The translations under genes were made by a program, and so were the position numbers. From the NCBI RefSeq assembly GCF_001428685.1, contig NZ_LMIK01000001.1, forward strand, positions 380,848 to 444,847: a stretch of 64,000 bases of DNA, written 5' to 3'. Source of the DNA: Lysobacter sp. Root76. GTDB lineage: Bacteria; Pseudomonadota; Gammaproteobacteria; Xanthomonadales; Xanthomonadaceae. Each line of letters opens with the position of its first letter. Positions within the stretch are counted from its first letter, which is position 1. Positions 18,120 through 27,155 of the stretch are shown here, piece after piece. The notes below the pieces were generated by a model. It worked only from the letters and a program-made list of their open reading frames with translations, did no database searches and was not told where the DNA came from.

Positions 18120-19499
18120 ATGGGCCTGACGGACAAGATCTACGCGCATCTCCCGCAACGGGGCCAGGACGTCGCCGCATCGGCGTTCGGCCTCTATCGG
18201 CATTGGCTGCGCTCGGGACCGGGATACGGCGATCTGGTCCATGGCTACCGCGATCGCGACTCTTGGCCGCTCGACGGGTTCAACGCCTATCAGGCTGAAA
18301 AACTGAAGATCCTGCTCGGCAATGCCGCGGACCACATTCCCTACTATCGACGGACCTGGAGCGATGAGGAAAAAGCCGCGGCACGTGCGGGACGCCTGTC
18401 GGAGCTTCCGCTGCTGTCGAAGGATCCGATCCGTAGCGATCCGCAGGATTTCGCCCGCGACGACGTTCGCCCGCTGCTGCGTTACCGCTTCCTCACCAGC
18501 GGCTCGACAGGCACGCCGATATCGACGCTATGGACGGCCAGGGAAGCGCGCGACGCCAGGGCGCTGCGCGAAGCGCGATCGGCGAACTGGGCGGGCACGT
18601 CCTTCAGCGAGGGCCGCGCGACCTTCTCCGGACGCATCGTCGTTCCCGATGCGAACAGCAGCGGCCCTTTCCATCGCTACAATCGGGTGGAAAACCAGAT
18701 CTACTTTTCGGCCTTCCATTTGAGCCGCGAGAACGCCGATCAGTACGTGGAAGCGCTGTGGCGTCACGGGACGCATTGGCTGACGGGGTACGCCATGTCG
18801 TACTACCTGCTCGCGCGCCACATCCTGGACCGCAACCTCAGCGTTCCTGCCTTGAAAGCCGTGGTGACGACCAGCGAAAAGCTAACGCCGAGCATGCGCT
18901 CGGTCATGGAGCGGGCATACGGATGCCGGGTGTTCGAGGAGTACGGCACGGTCGAGAACGCCGTCTTCGCCAGCGAATGCGCGCACCAGCGCCTGCACCT
19001 GAGTCCGGATGCGGGCGTCGTCGAGATCCTTCGCCCGGACGGCCGCGCCTGCGATCCGGGCGAGGCGGGAGAAGTGGTGGCCACCGGATTCGTGCGGCAG
19101 TACCAGCCCTTCATCAGGTATCGGGTCGGCGACCTCGCCTCGTGGGATCCGCAGCCGTGCGCTTGCGGACGCTCGATGCCGGTACTGAAGGAGGTGGTCG
19201 GGCGGATCGAAGATGTGGTGGTCGGACCGGACGGACGCCAGATGGTCCGGTTCCACGGCATCTTTATCGGCCAGGACAACGTCGTCGAAGGGCAGATCAT
19301 CCAGGAAGCGCTCGACCGCATCCGCGTGAAGGTCGTGCCGGCCGCGGCTTTCGGCCCAACCGATGCCGCCGACATAGAGAGGCGCGTTCGCCAGCGCCTT
19401 GGAGAAGTCGCCGTGATCGTCGAAGCCGTCGAATCGATACCACGATCCGCGAACGGAAAATTCAAGGCCGTGGTTTCGCTCATGAAGGCGAGCGACTGA
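18120..19499 (+). CDS. PaaK/CapK-like adenylate-forming enzyme
   Basis: A 459-residue member of the phenylacetate-CoA ligase-like family, with the ATP-binding TSGSTGTP at 126-133, FEEYGTVENAVFASEC around 272-287 and a C-terminal domain ending in NGKFKAVVS. Family members activate a carboxylate as an adenylate. In capsule and exopolysaccharide loci (CapK) the substrate is unknown. ATG 18120 follows GGGACGGA. It overlaps the acetyltransferase gene by one base (TGATG), so the two are probably co-translated and may modify the polymer with an acyl or amino-acyl group. Confidence 0.82.
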   Translation: MGLTDKIYAHLPQRGQDVAASAFGLYRHWLRSGPGYGDLVHGYRDRDSWPLDGFNAYQAEKLKILLGNAADHIPYYRRTWSDEEKAAARAGRLSELPLLSKDPIRSDPQDFARDDVRPLLRYRFLTSGSTGTPISTLWTAREARDARALREARSANWAGTSFSEGRATFSGRIVVPDANSSGPFHRYNRVENQIYFSAFHLSRENADQYVEALWRHGTHWLTGYAMSYYLLARHILDRNLSVPALKAVVTTSEKLTPSMRSVMERAYGCRVFEEYGTVENAVFASECAHQRLHLSPDAGVVEILRPDGRACDPGEAGEVVATGFVRQYQPFIRYRVGDLASWDPQPCACGRSMPVLKEVVGRIEDVVVGPDGRQMVRFHGIFIGQDNVVEGQIIQEALDRIRVKVVPAAAFGPTDAADIERRVRQRLGEVAVIVEAVESIPRSANGKFKAVVSLMKASD

Positions 19500-20170
19500 T
19501 GGGCGACAGCGTGCGGCCATCGGACGATGCTTCGAGGATCGGCGACGCGTCCTCGGAGCGCTCGCAGGCGGGAAGGCCCATGACCTTTGCGCAGTACAGA
19601 TTCCTGGTGCTTTCCGATCTGTACCGGATCACCGGAAACGCGAAGCGTGCTTCGCTGCTTCGTTACGTCTTCCACGGCGAGTCGTACCGATACAATTTCT
19701 GGATGCGCACCTGTGCGTACGCGAAGGGCCGTCCCTTGCTCAGGTACACACTGTATCCATTCGCACGCCTGGTGCTCGGGCATCTGGTCTACAAACTGGG
19801 AATCTCCATCCCTGCCGGCACCTCCATCGGCAGCGGGTTCTACATCGGCCACTTCGGCGGCATCGTCGTCAGCCAGAAGGCCACGATCGGCCGGAACTGC
19901 AACATCTCCCAGGGCGTGACGATCGGGCGGGCGAACCGCGGCAGGAATCGGGGCTATCCGGTCCTGGGGGACAACATCTACATCGGCCCCGGAGCGGTGA
20001 TCGCCGGCAGCGTCCGCATCGGCAACAACGTGGCGATCGGCGCCAACTGCGTGGTCACGATGGACATCCCCGACGACTCGGTGGTGGTCGGCGTACCGGG
20101 CAGGATCATTTCCCAGGAAGGCTCGGCGGGTTACGTCAACAGGACGGATTACGACGGAAAACTCGGCTAA
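19499..20170 (+). CDS. Serine O-acetyltransferase-like hexapeptide-repeat acyltransferase
   Basis: A 223-residue left-handed beta-helix enzyme. Hexapeptide turns run from about 120 to 200 (IPAGTSIGSGFYIGHFGGIV, NCNISQGVTIGRANRG, NIYIGPGAVIAGSVRIGNNV), with the catalytic-type His in YIGHFGG. Similar proteins in exopolysaccharide loci are predicted sugar O-acetyltransferases rather than cysteine-pathway enzymes. The start at 19499 is coupled to the preceding stop; a second ATG at 19580 has a good GGAAGG site and could be the real start, giving 196 residues. It is the last gene of the plus-strand run; a hairpin without a T-run (20188-20205) follows. Confidence 0.83.
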   Translation: MGDSVRPSDDASRIGDASSERSQAGRPMTFAQYRFLVLSDLYRITGNAKRASLLRYVFHGESYRYNFWMRTCAYAKGRPLLRYTLYPFARLVLGHLVYKLGISIPAGTSIGSGFYIGHFGGIVVSQKATIGRNCNISQGVTIGRANRGRNRGYPVLGDNIYIGPGAVIAGSVRIGNNVAIGANCVVTMDIPDDSVVVGVPGRIISQEGSAGYVNRTDYDGKLG

Positions 20171-20732
20171 CCGCCGGGCCGCCTTTTCGCCGCCCGAGAG
20201 CGGCGACACCACGCCGGCCGCGACCCATACCGGCCCTGCGTCACCTGAGCCGCCCCGCGCGTTTCCTTCCGTCCTCACCGGATGCGCAGAGGTCTGACGA
20301 GACCAGATTCAGGCCCTCGTCTCATCTTATATTGCGACGCAATTGTCACAGACGCAGTCAGCCAAGTCGCCTACGGGTGAAGGCATACCTGTCGCTTGGC
20401 ACGCTCTATTCCGGGTCTATCGGAATGGACGCTTCCGCAACCCCTCCATTACGCGCTTAAGGACTCAGCGGCCGGGCGAGGCTGCGCCACGCCGCAAATA
20501 CGGCCGCAATTCCCCTGTTCAGCCTTTATGTCTTCGAACCCCAGCTGAATATGACCAGATTTGTCAGGTTGCGCGTCACAAAAGACGCTCTTGGTCGACA
20601 TGTGACCCGTGAAGATCTTGTGAACTGTGACGTAGCGCACAAAACACCCCCTCCCCCGTCCCTAGCATCCGCCCCCGGCCACATAGGAGGTGCCACCACA
20701 TCACCAATCACGAACCGGAGTCGCACGTCTAA
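20171..20732. other. Regulatory intergenic region upstream of the second beta-helix gene
   Basis: This 562-base region is AT-richer than its surroundings and has no gene. It contains the inverted repeat GACGAG...CTCGTC (20296-20321), a TATATT box (20328-20333), a structured segment around 20371-20436 that resembles one at 40236-40318, and a near-consensus Crp/Clp site at 20626-20641. It probably gives the downstream gene its own promoter, independent of the operon. Confidence 0.55.
20626..20641 (+). promoter_or_regulatory. Candidate Clp/CRP-family binding site
   Basis: TGTGA-CGTAGC-GCACA matches the CRP/Clp consensus TGTGA-N6-TCACA at nine of ten positions. It lies 92 bases before the beta-helix start codon. 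Xanthomonadaceae use Clp, a CRP homologue that responds to cyclic di-GMP, to control exopolysaccharide genes. Occupancy is inferred. Confidence 0.5.
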
Positions 20733-22934
20733 ATGTCCCCTTCCACCCTTCGCAGCCGCAAGCTGCCCAGAGCCTTCCTTTCGCTCCTGCTTCCGTCGCT
20801 TGGCTTCGCCGCTATCGGTTCCGCCCAAGCCGCAACCTTCTATGTCCGCACCGATGGTGGCGATGCCGCCCAATGCACCGGCCGCGCCGATGCAGCCTAT
20901 CCCGGCAGCGGAACCGCCCAGGCCTGCGCCTGGAAGAACCCCAACATCGCCATGCCCTCTTCGGGTAGCGCACGCATCGCAGGCGGCGACACCCTGATGA
21001 TCGGCGCCGGCAGCTTCCAGATCGGCAGCGGCGGTTACATGCAGAAGATCCCGAGCGGCCCGAGCGCGACCTCGCGCACCCGCATCCTCGGCAAGGCCGG
21101 CACCAAGCTGGTCGGCGTCGCCGGCACCCATCGCGTGCTCAACCTCGACGGCAGCTCGAACGTCGAAGTCGGCAACCTCGAAATCACCGACAACAGCGAT
21201 TGCGTCTACAACCATTCCAATGCCGCTGCGGCCTGCACCAGCGCGATGGCCTGGGCCCGCGTGGGCGTGTACGCCACCGCGTCGAACAATGTGTGGATGC
21301 ATGACGTGAACGTGCACGGCATGGCGGCGCGCGGCTTCAACGCCGGCGGCCTGTCCAACTGGACCCTCGAACGCGTCAAGATGAACAAGAACGGCAGCGC
21401 CGGTTGGGACGGCAACGTCGGCACCGGTTCGAACTCCGGCCAGATGATCATGCGCGACATCGAGATCGGCTGGAACGGCTGCGGCGAGCGCGTCGCGACC
21501 GGCGAGCCGTGGGCGTGCTGGGCGCAGACCACCGGCGGCTACGGCGACGGTTTCGGCACGGTCGACACCGGCGGCCAATGGCTGATCGAAGACGCCTTCA
21601 TCCATCACAACACCTCCGACGGCCTCGACCTGCGCTACATGGACGGTGCGGACACGACCAACGTGACGCTGCGCCGCATCTACTCGGTCGCCAACGCCGG
21701 CAACCAGGTCAAGATCAAGGGCAACTCGCTGATCGAGAACTCGGTCCTGGTCGGCAACTGCACCTATTTCCACGGCAAGTACTACATGGCCGAGGGCGAT
21801 CTGTGCCGCGCCTACGGCAGCACGCTGCTGCTGATCCTGACCGGCAACGACACCGCGACCGTGCGCCACAACACCATCGCCGGCGAAGGCGATGCGCAGA
21901 TCGCCTATGGCGAAGGCGCTTCCACCGACAAGATCAACATCCAGAACAACCTGGTGGTCGGCTTCCCGTACTACGCCAACAGCTCCACCGCGACGCTGTT
22001 CAGCGGCGGCAGCGCTCCGGCGGCCAAGTCCTTCTCCGGCAACATGGCCTGGAAGGTGCGTACCTGCCAGACGGGAACCACCTGCACCCAGGACCCGAAG
22101 CTGACCAACATGACCCTGGCCGCCTTCGATGCCGAACCGCTCGCCGGTAGCCCGGTGACCGACAAGGCCCCGATGATCAGCGGCATGTCCACCGACTTCG
22201 TCCTGCAGCCGCGCCCCTCGGGCGCCGCCAACGACGTGGGCGCCTACGAAATCCAGGCCGGCTCCACGCCTCCGCCGCCGACTCCGACCTGCACCCGCGC
22301 AGCGCCGACCGTGACCATGACGGGCCCGACCGCCGCCGTCGCCGCAGGCACGGAGAACAAGTACACGGTGAGCCTGAAGAACAACGACAGCAGCGACTGC
22401 GCCAACACCTCGTTCGCTCTCGCTCGTAGTGTTCCGACCGGCTGGACGGGCGAGTTGTCGACGACCGCGATCGCGCTTTCTCCTGGCGCCAGCGGCTCTG
22501 CGACCCTTGCCGTGATGTCGACCACCACGGCTGCCGCCGGCAGCTACGGCATCGGCCTGGGCGTCAGCAGCGCCAACGGCTCGGTCCATACCGGCAATGC
22601 GTCGGCCACCTACTCCGTCGCCACTGCCGGCCTGACGGAAACCGTCAGCACGAGCAAAGCCTCCTACAAGGCCGGCGAAGTCGTGTCCATCACTGCCCGC
22701 GTCCTCAAGAACGGCGTGGCGGTCTCGGGTGCGAAGGTCGCGTTCGACGCGCTCAAGCCGAACGGCGTCAACCACGTGATCCTGAGCGCCACCACCGACG
22801 CCAACGGCTATGCCCGCGTGTCCTTCACCTCCGGCGTGGGTCCCAGCTCGATCGGCACCTACAAGCTGTCGGCGGTGGCCACCTCCGGCAGCCTGACCAA
22901 GACGGCGACCACGACCTTCTCGGTCTACAAGTAA
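20733..22934 (+). CDS. Secreted beta-helix protein with C-terminal Ig-like domains (longer copy)
   Basis: A 733-residue exported protein. A Sec signal ends in GSAQA (about 33), followed by a parallel beta-helix domain (about 35-490) closely similar to the lipoprotein at 16508-18103. It then has a NEW3-like beta-sandwich (about 510-625, PTVTMTGPTAAVAAGTENKY onward) and a bacterial Ig-like domain (about 630-733, KAGEVVSITARVLKNG onward) that the shorter copy lacks. ATG 20733 follows CCGGAG. It has its own upstream region and a strong terminator, so it is probably expressed separately. Role in processing or binding the polysaccharide is inferred; no catalytic residues are assigned. Confidence 0.85.
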   Translation: MSPSTLRSRKLPRAFLSLLLPSLGFAAIGSAQAATFYVRTDGGDAAQCTGRADAAYPGSGTAQACAWKNPNIAMPSSGSARIAGGDTLMIGAGSFQIGSGGYMQKIPSGPSATSRTRILGKAGTKLVGVAGTHRVLNLDGSSNVEVGNLEITDNSDCVYNHSNAAAACTSAMAWARVGVYATASNNVWMHDVNVHGMAARGFNAGGLSNWTLERVKMNKNGSAGWDGNVGTGSNSGQMIMRDIEIGWNGCGERVATGEPWACWAQTTGGYGDGFGTVDTGGQWLIEDAFIHHNTSDGLDLRYMDGADTTNVTLRRIYSVANAGNQVKIKGNSLIENSVLVGNCTYFHGKYYMAEGDLCRAYGSTLLLILTGNDTATVRHNTIAGEGDAQIAYGEGASTDKINIQNNLVVGFPYYANSSTATLFSGGSAPAAKSFSGNMAWKVRTCQTGTTCTQDPKLTNMTLAAFDAEPLAGSPVTDKAPMISGMSTDFVLQPRPSGAANDVGAYEIQAGSTPPPPTPTCTRAAPTVTMTGPTAAVAAGTENKYTVSLKNNDSSDCANTSFALARSVPTGWTGELSTTAIALSPGASGSATLAVMSTTTAAAGSYGIGLGVSSANGSVHTGNASATYSVATAGLTETVSTSKASYKAGEVVSITARVLKNGVAVSGAKVAFDALKPNGVNHVILSATTDANGYARVSFTSGVGPSSIGTYKLSAVATSGSLTKTATTTFSVYK

Positions 22935-22954
22935 TAGTCCTCCCCGCCCCAACG

Positions 22955-22986
22955 AAGAGCCCCGGATATCCGGGGCTCTTTTTTTT
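22955..22986. terminator. Strong bidirectional Rho-independent terminator
   Basis: A perfect 26-base palindrome (22955-22980), core AGAGCCCCGGATATCCGGGG, is followed by a run of eight T on the plus strand. It lies 20 bases past the beta-helix stop codon and also faces the convergent YdcF-like gene. Confidence 0.92.
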
Positions 22987-23048
22987 CTGCGATGCCGGAC
23001 GATCCGTTCGTCGGAGGATCGGCGGCAGCCCAAGCGGGCACGCGAGCC

Positions 23049-23813
23049 TCAGCGATTCACGACCTCATCGCGGCGATCGCGCCAGCGGTAATACGCGAGC
23101 CCCACCCATTCGTGCAGGGCAAGCTCCGTATTGACGAGCGCGCTGGTTCGCGGAACGAGCGCCCACGGCACGCGCGACGGCAGGCTGCGCGCATCCGCAC
23201 CCAGCGGACACACTTCGAAGCCTGCGCTGGCAAAGGCCGCGCGAGCGCGCGGCATGTGGATCAGCGAGGTCACCAGGACGATGCGTCGGGGCAGCGGCGG
23301 CGTCATCCCTGCGGCATGACGAGCATTGCCCCAGGTATCGTCGGATCGGCTTTCCACGCGCAGGGCCGCCACCGGGACATCCTGCATTCGCGCGTACGCT
23401 GCCATCAGTTCGGCGACAGCGATGCCTCCCTGCGGCCCACCTCCCTCCAGCACCAGCGCGCGCCCTTCGCGCGCATGCCACCAGGCTACTGCGCGATCCA
23501 TTCGTCGCCGGGAAGCCAGGTTGAGCACGGAGAAATCGGCATGGCTCCGCGGGCGCCCGTCGGTACCGCCCCCCAACACGACGGCGATCGACGGCGGCGC
23601 GGTTTGGCATGCGAGCGGCGCGGCGATCGGACGTTGCAGCGACTTTCCGAGCAGATTGGCCACCAGCGGCGTCATGGCCGCGAGCGCAACGACCGCCAGC
23701 GAAACGCTCGCGATCAACGGCCAGCGCTGGCGCCGACGACGGGCCCATGCCCAGGGCATCACCGCACCCGCAAGCAACAGCCATGCCAGCGGAGATAGCA
23801 ACCAGGTCGTCAC
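23049..23813 (-). CDS. YdcF/DUF218 family membrane protein
   Basis: A 254-residue protein with two N-terminal membrane helices (about 4-22 and 30-54) and a DUF218 domain: SIAVVLGGGTDGR near 75-87, VLEGGGPQGGIAVAELMAAYA near 121-141, and ESRSDDTWGNA near 153-163. ElyC, SanA and YdcF of this family are linked to envelope and undecaprenyl-lipid metabolism, though their reaction is not firmly known. It is the last gene of the minus-strand operon, one base after the flippase stop, which suggests a role in lipid-carrier recycling here. Confidence 0.82.
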   Translation of the reverse strand: MTTWLLSPLAWLLLAGAVMPWAWARRRRQRWPLIASVSLAVVALAAMTPLVANLLGKSLQRPIAAPLACQTAPPSIAVVLGGGTDGRPRSHADFSVLNLASRRRMDRAVAWWHAREGRALVLEGGGPQGGIAVAELMAAYARMQDVPVAALRVESRSDDTWGNARHAAGMTPPLPRRIVLVTSLIHMPRARAAFASAGFEVCPLGADARSLPSRVPWALVPRTSALVNTELALHEWVGLAYYRWRDRRDEVVNR

Positions 23814-23814
23814 C

Positions 23815-25374
23815 TCATCGCGACCGCGTCATCAGGCCCATCGTCATCCGGCGCAGTTTCTGATCCAGCGCCATGACCGGCAAGGCATACAGCAATACGA
23901 ACAGCAAACCGGCGACAGACAGCCGCGCCCAGATGGCGTGCAGTCCGAACAGGTCGGTGCCGCGCGCCACCCCCACCAGCACCAGCAAGCACGCGAGCGA
24001 CACGGCGATCGCATGCGCGTCCGGCAGGCGCGCCAATCCCTTCGGGCAGATCGCAAACTGCGCGAGGGCCAACGCGCCGTAAGCGATCGCGGTTGACCAT
24101 GCGGCGCCCATGTAGCCCATGCGCGGAATCAGAATCAGGTTCATGACCACGTTCAGCAGCGCCGCGCCCAAGGTGATGATCAGCACCTGCATCGTCCGCT
24201 TCTTCAATTGCAGGCCGTAGTTCGAGATGGCGAGCATGGAATAGGTCGACACGGTTATTCCGATCACGATGAACACTTCGCCCGACGCTGCCTTGTCGTG
24301 CCCGCTGAGCGCCACCAGCATGTCCTCGCCCGACACCAGCAAAATTCCGATGATGGCCGCCACCGCGTAGGTCATCGGCAGCAGCACCCTCTCCTTGAGC
24401 GCACGCACCGCGGAGCTGCCGCCGGTTTCGTAGGCACGCATCACCACTGGCGTGAACGCCTCGGACAGGGTCGCGTCTATGAAGACGTTCAGCTGCATCG
24501 CGAGCGAATAGCCGATGGCATAGATGCCGACGGCCGCGAAATCGCCGGTGAGCTGCTTGAGCAGAACACGATCCACGTTGGCCAGGATGCTGAAAGCCAG
24601 CTCATGCGCCATCAGCGGAAGCCCGTAGACCAGGCCGCTACGGACGGTATGCCAGTCGACCGCGTCGCGCGCTACGTTGACGTTGCGGTACATCCAGTGC
24701 GCGAGCCACGCCAACAGCAGTATCGTGGCGACGATCTTGCCGCCGTATACCGCCAGCGCGCTTCTTTGCACCAGGATCACGGCGCCCAGCACGAGCACCA
24801 GTTCGAGCATGCGGCCGATGACGCGAACGGCCATGACGATGTCCGAACGCTCGCTGGCACGTATCACCATCTGCACGATGTTGACGGCCGCCAACATCGG
24901 CATCATCAGCACCGCGCACCAGACCAGGGGAGAGAACGTACCCTCCCCCAGCCAGGACCAGAGCACGATCACCGACACGCCCGCGAGCCATATCGTTCCG
25001 GACAGCATTAGCGGCATCAGCACCATGTTGGTGCCGAACTCCTGCATTCGTCGCTCGTTTCCGTCGTATGGGTAGAAACGCACGATCGCGTGCGGCGTGC
25101 CGAGCTTGATGATCGCGACGCCCAGCAGCATCAGCGTGTCGTAGTACCTGAGAATGCCGAACTGGGTATTGTCGAGAAAGCGGGTCAGGATCGGGAACGA
25201 GATGAAACCCGCCAGCATCACCAGGCCATTGGAGATCGAGTAGCGCAGGTAATGCGTCACGATGCCGGGCCGTTCCCGCGGCAGCTCGCGAATGCTCTCG
25301 TCCGCGCCCGAGGCGCGTCCCGTCGAACTGTTCATCCCGCGCAACCTCGATCGCCATGGAGGATCATTACGCAT
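23815..25374 (-). CDS. Wzx-type polysaccharide flippase
   Basis: Moves lipid-linked repeat units across the inner membrane. The 519-residue protein has about fourteen hydrophobic segments and typical MATE/MOP features such as SNGLVMLAGFISFPILTRFLDNTQFGILRYYDT at the first two helices and MGYMGAAWSTAIAYG near helix eleven. The start codon ATG 25374 overlaps the stop of the upstream gene (TGATG). A second ATG at 25335 preceded by GAGG is possible and would remove 13 residues. It is the only flippase candidate in the window and pairs with the polymerase at 15170. Confidence 0.88.
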   Translation of the reverse strand: MRNDPPWRSRLRGMNSSTGRASGADESIRELPRERPGIVTHYLRYSISNGLVMLAGFISFPILTRFLDNTQFGILRYYDTLMLLGVAIIKLGTPHAIVRFYPYDGNERRMQEFGTNMVLMPLMLSGTIWLAGVSVIVLWSWLGEGTFSPLVWCAVLMMPMLAAVNIVQMVIRASERSDIVMAVRVIGRMLELVLVLGAVILVQRSALAVYGGKIVATILLLAWLAHWMYRNVNVARDAVDWHTVRSGLVYGLPLMAHELAFSILANVDRVLLKQLTGDFAAVGIYAIGYSLAMQLNVFIDATLSEAFTPVVMRAYETGGSSAVRALKERVLLPMTYAVAAIIGILLVSGEDMLVALSGHDKAASGEVFIVIGITVSTYSMLAISNYGLQLKKRTMQVLIITLGAALLNVVMNLILIPRMGYMGAAWSTAIAYGALALAQFAICPKGLARLPDAHAIAVSLACLLVLVGVARGTDLFGLHAIWARLSVAGLLFVLLYALPVMALDQKLRRMTMGLMTRSR

Positions 25375-27155
25375 CACCGCGGGGCGGCGCCCCGATGAAC
25401 CGGGCCGCCGGTAGAAGGCGGGCCGGAGGAAACCACCGGCTCCGTCGAATCGGATAAAGGCGCGCGGACACGTGCGTCCGTTGCGGACCGCGCATCGAGC
25501 ACTTCCACGTACGCGCTGTTCGGCGGACGACCGAGGACATCCAGGACTTCGACGCCGCCCGCAGCGTTGTAGGTATGGCAGCCATCGACACTGCGCTTCA
25601 GGTAGGGAGCCAGCCTAGAAAGTTGCCGCTCGCGGTAGGTCGTGGGCCCCAGTTCCAATACCTCGTTGAACACGACGGCGTTGCCGTAGCCGGGTCCGCA
25701 ATCCTGGGCCGGCCGGATCAACCTGCCGTTGCGATGGAACAGCTTTCCCGCCATTCGGGCGCGGCGTACGTCGCAGACGATGGGGGACGCCGGATGCGGC
25801 GCATACGGCCCCTCGAGCTTATCGGCGACGAACAGGAACAATTCGTCGCAGGTGTTGTTCTGGTTCTCGGCGACGTTGGCGAACAGGTACCAGTGGTCCT
25901 CGTGATGATGCAGGGTCGGATCCACGCAGACGCGCCCGGTGACGAGATCCTTCACCCGGGCCCATCCCAAGGGGAAGTCGGTGGCCCGATACAGGCTGAC
26001 GCGCCGGTCGTAGCCGGACTCGACCGTCATGTACCACTGCCCCTCCCATGCGAAGACCTGCGGGAAGGACAGGTGGCCGGGTTCGTCCAGCGCGACGCCG
26101 AGCGCGCGCGCTCCGCCCGCGGTCAATTCCACACAGGCGATCGTGGCCTTCTTGAGTCGCGGGTCCAGCATTTCCTCCACGAACAGCAGCCTGCGTTCCT
26201 GCGCCATCACGACGAAGGGATCGCCCCACCATCCTTTCGGCGCTTTCAGCAGCGCGTGCGATCCGATCGTCGGCGACTGCGGATCGAGCGGCGCCCCGCC
26301 CAGGCGCAGCACCAGCGTCCAGCCGACGCGAGCGTTCCTGAACCAGCCTGTCAGCCAACGCGGAGAAGCGCGCACGATCGACAGGAAGGCGCGCAGTCCG
26401 ACAGCCCGCCCGACCGGCGCCTGCGACTGCAGTTCCAGCGTCGCCATCGAAAGCGAGCCCGCAGCGAGGCCTCCCTGGGCGACGCGATGCAAGGCGCGCA
26501 GCAGCAAGGCAGGCAGCTTGCGGAACGCGTCCTCGCGCTGTTTGAGAAACGAAGTCGCCCGAGTCTTGCCCCAGCTGGCTGCCAGGTCGATGGGAGCCTG
26601 GTCCGGCTCGTGCAGGATCAGGGCCATCCGCGTCGCTGTTTCACGACGCATCATCGGGCCGAGCAGCGAGAACCCCGCATGGCGAGGGTCGAGCAGGCTC
26701 GCGTCGACATGCCAGCAGGCGCACTCGATCTGGCCAGCCAGCGCGGACGCCCAGGATTTCGTACCGAGCACGATGACCAGGTCCGGGCGCGAGCTGCTGA
26801 TGCGATCAAGCAGGGAGACGCCGTCCCCAGGACCTGCTGCCGCATGGCCGGCATCCTGTGGGGGATCGGACGGCATCGGCATCGCCGCTAGGCTGCGGGT
26901 GCCGCCGAGCAGGGCATGCTCGAACGCAAGCAAGGCGCGGACGCCCCTGGGAATCCCGGAGACCTTGGGCAGCGTCGCGTCGGCGGCGGCCAGCGTCGTC
27001 AGCTCGATCCAGTCGTAGCCAGCGACCAGGCCGTGGAATGCCTGCACCCAGGCAGGTACCTGTGGCGGCCCCACCAGAGCCACGCGCAACGGCCGCGTGG
27101 CTCCCGGAGGCGCGGGATAGAGAGGGGTCCGTGCTTGCGTGCCGATCTCTTTCAT
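25374..27155 (-). CDS. Two-domain protein with GINT1-like beta-propeller, putative glycosyltransferase
   Basis: A 593-residue protein. The N-terminal half (about 20-290) begins LRVALVGPPQVPAWVQAF and has a formyltransferase-like, Rossmann-type feel (LVIVLGTKSW). The C-terminal half (about 310-560) has the repeats WWGDPFVV, LLFVEEML, HLSFPQVFAWEGQWYMTVES, VDPTLHHHEDHWYLFANV and RPAQDCGPGYGNAVVFNEV. These are typical of the five-bladed propeller domain found in glucosamine inositolphosphorylceramide transferase-like proteins and bacterial GT loci. A transferase or modifying role on the polysaccharide or on the megasynthase product is possible. It overlaps both neighbours by one to four bases. 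Confidence 0.62.
   Translation of the reverse strand: MKEIGTQARTPLYPAPPGATRPLRVALVGPPQVPAWVQAFHGLVAGYDWIELTTLAAADATLPKVSGIPRGVRALLAFEHALLGGTRSLAAMPMPSDPPQDAGHAAAGPGDGVSLLDRISSSRPDLVIVLGTKSWASALAGQIECACWHVDASLLDPRHAGFSLLGPMMRRETATRMALILHEPDQAPIDLAASWGKTRATSFLKQREDAFRKLPALLLRALHRVAQGGLAAGSLSMATLELQSQAPVGRAVGLRAFLSIVRASPRWLTGWFRNARVGWTLVLRLGGAPLDPQSPTIGSHALLKAPKGWWGDPFVVMAQERRLLFVEEMLDPRLKKATIACVELTAGGARALGVALDEPGHLSFPQVFAWEGQWYMTVESGYDRRVSLYRATDFPLGWARVKDLVTGRVCVDPTLHHHEDHWYLFANVAENQNNTCDELFLFVADKLEGPYAPHPASPIVCDVRRARMAGKLFHRNGRLIRPAQDCGPGYGNAVVFNEVLELGPTTYRERQLSRLAPYLKRSVDGCHTYNAAGGVEVLDVLGRPPNSAYVEVLDARSATDARVRAPLSDSTEPVVSSGPPSTGGPVHRGAAPR

Noticed and set aside
15379-18129. A 916-codon plus-strand frame through the polymerase and beta-helix genes
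   Set aside because: It is an Arg-rich alternative frame of two well-supported genes.
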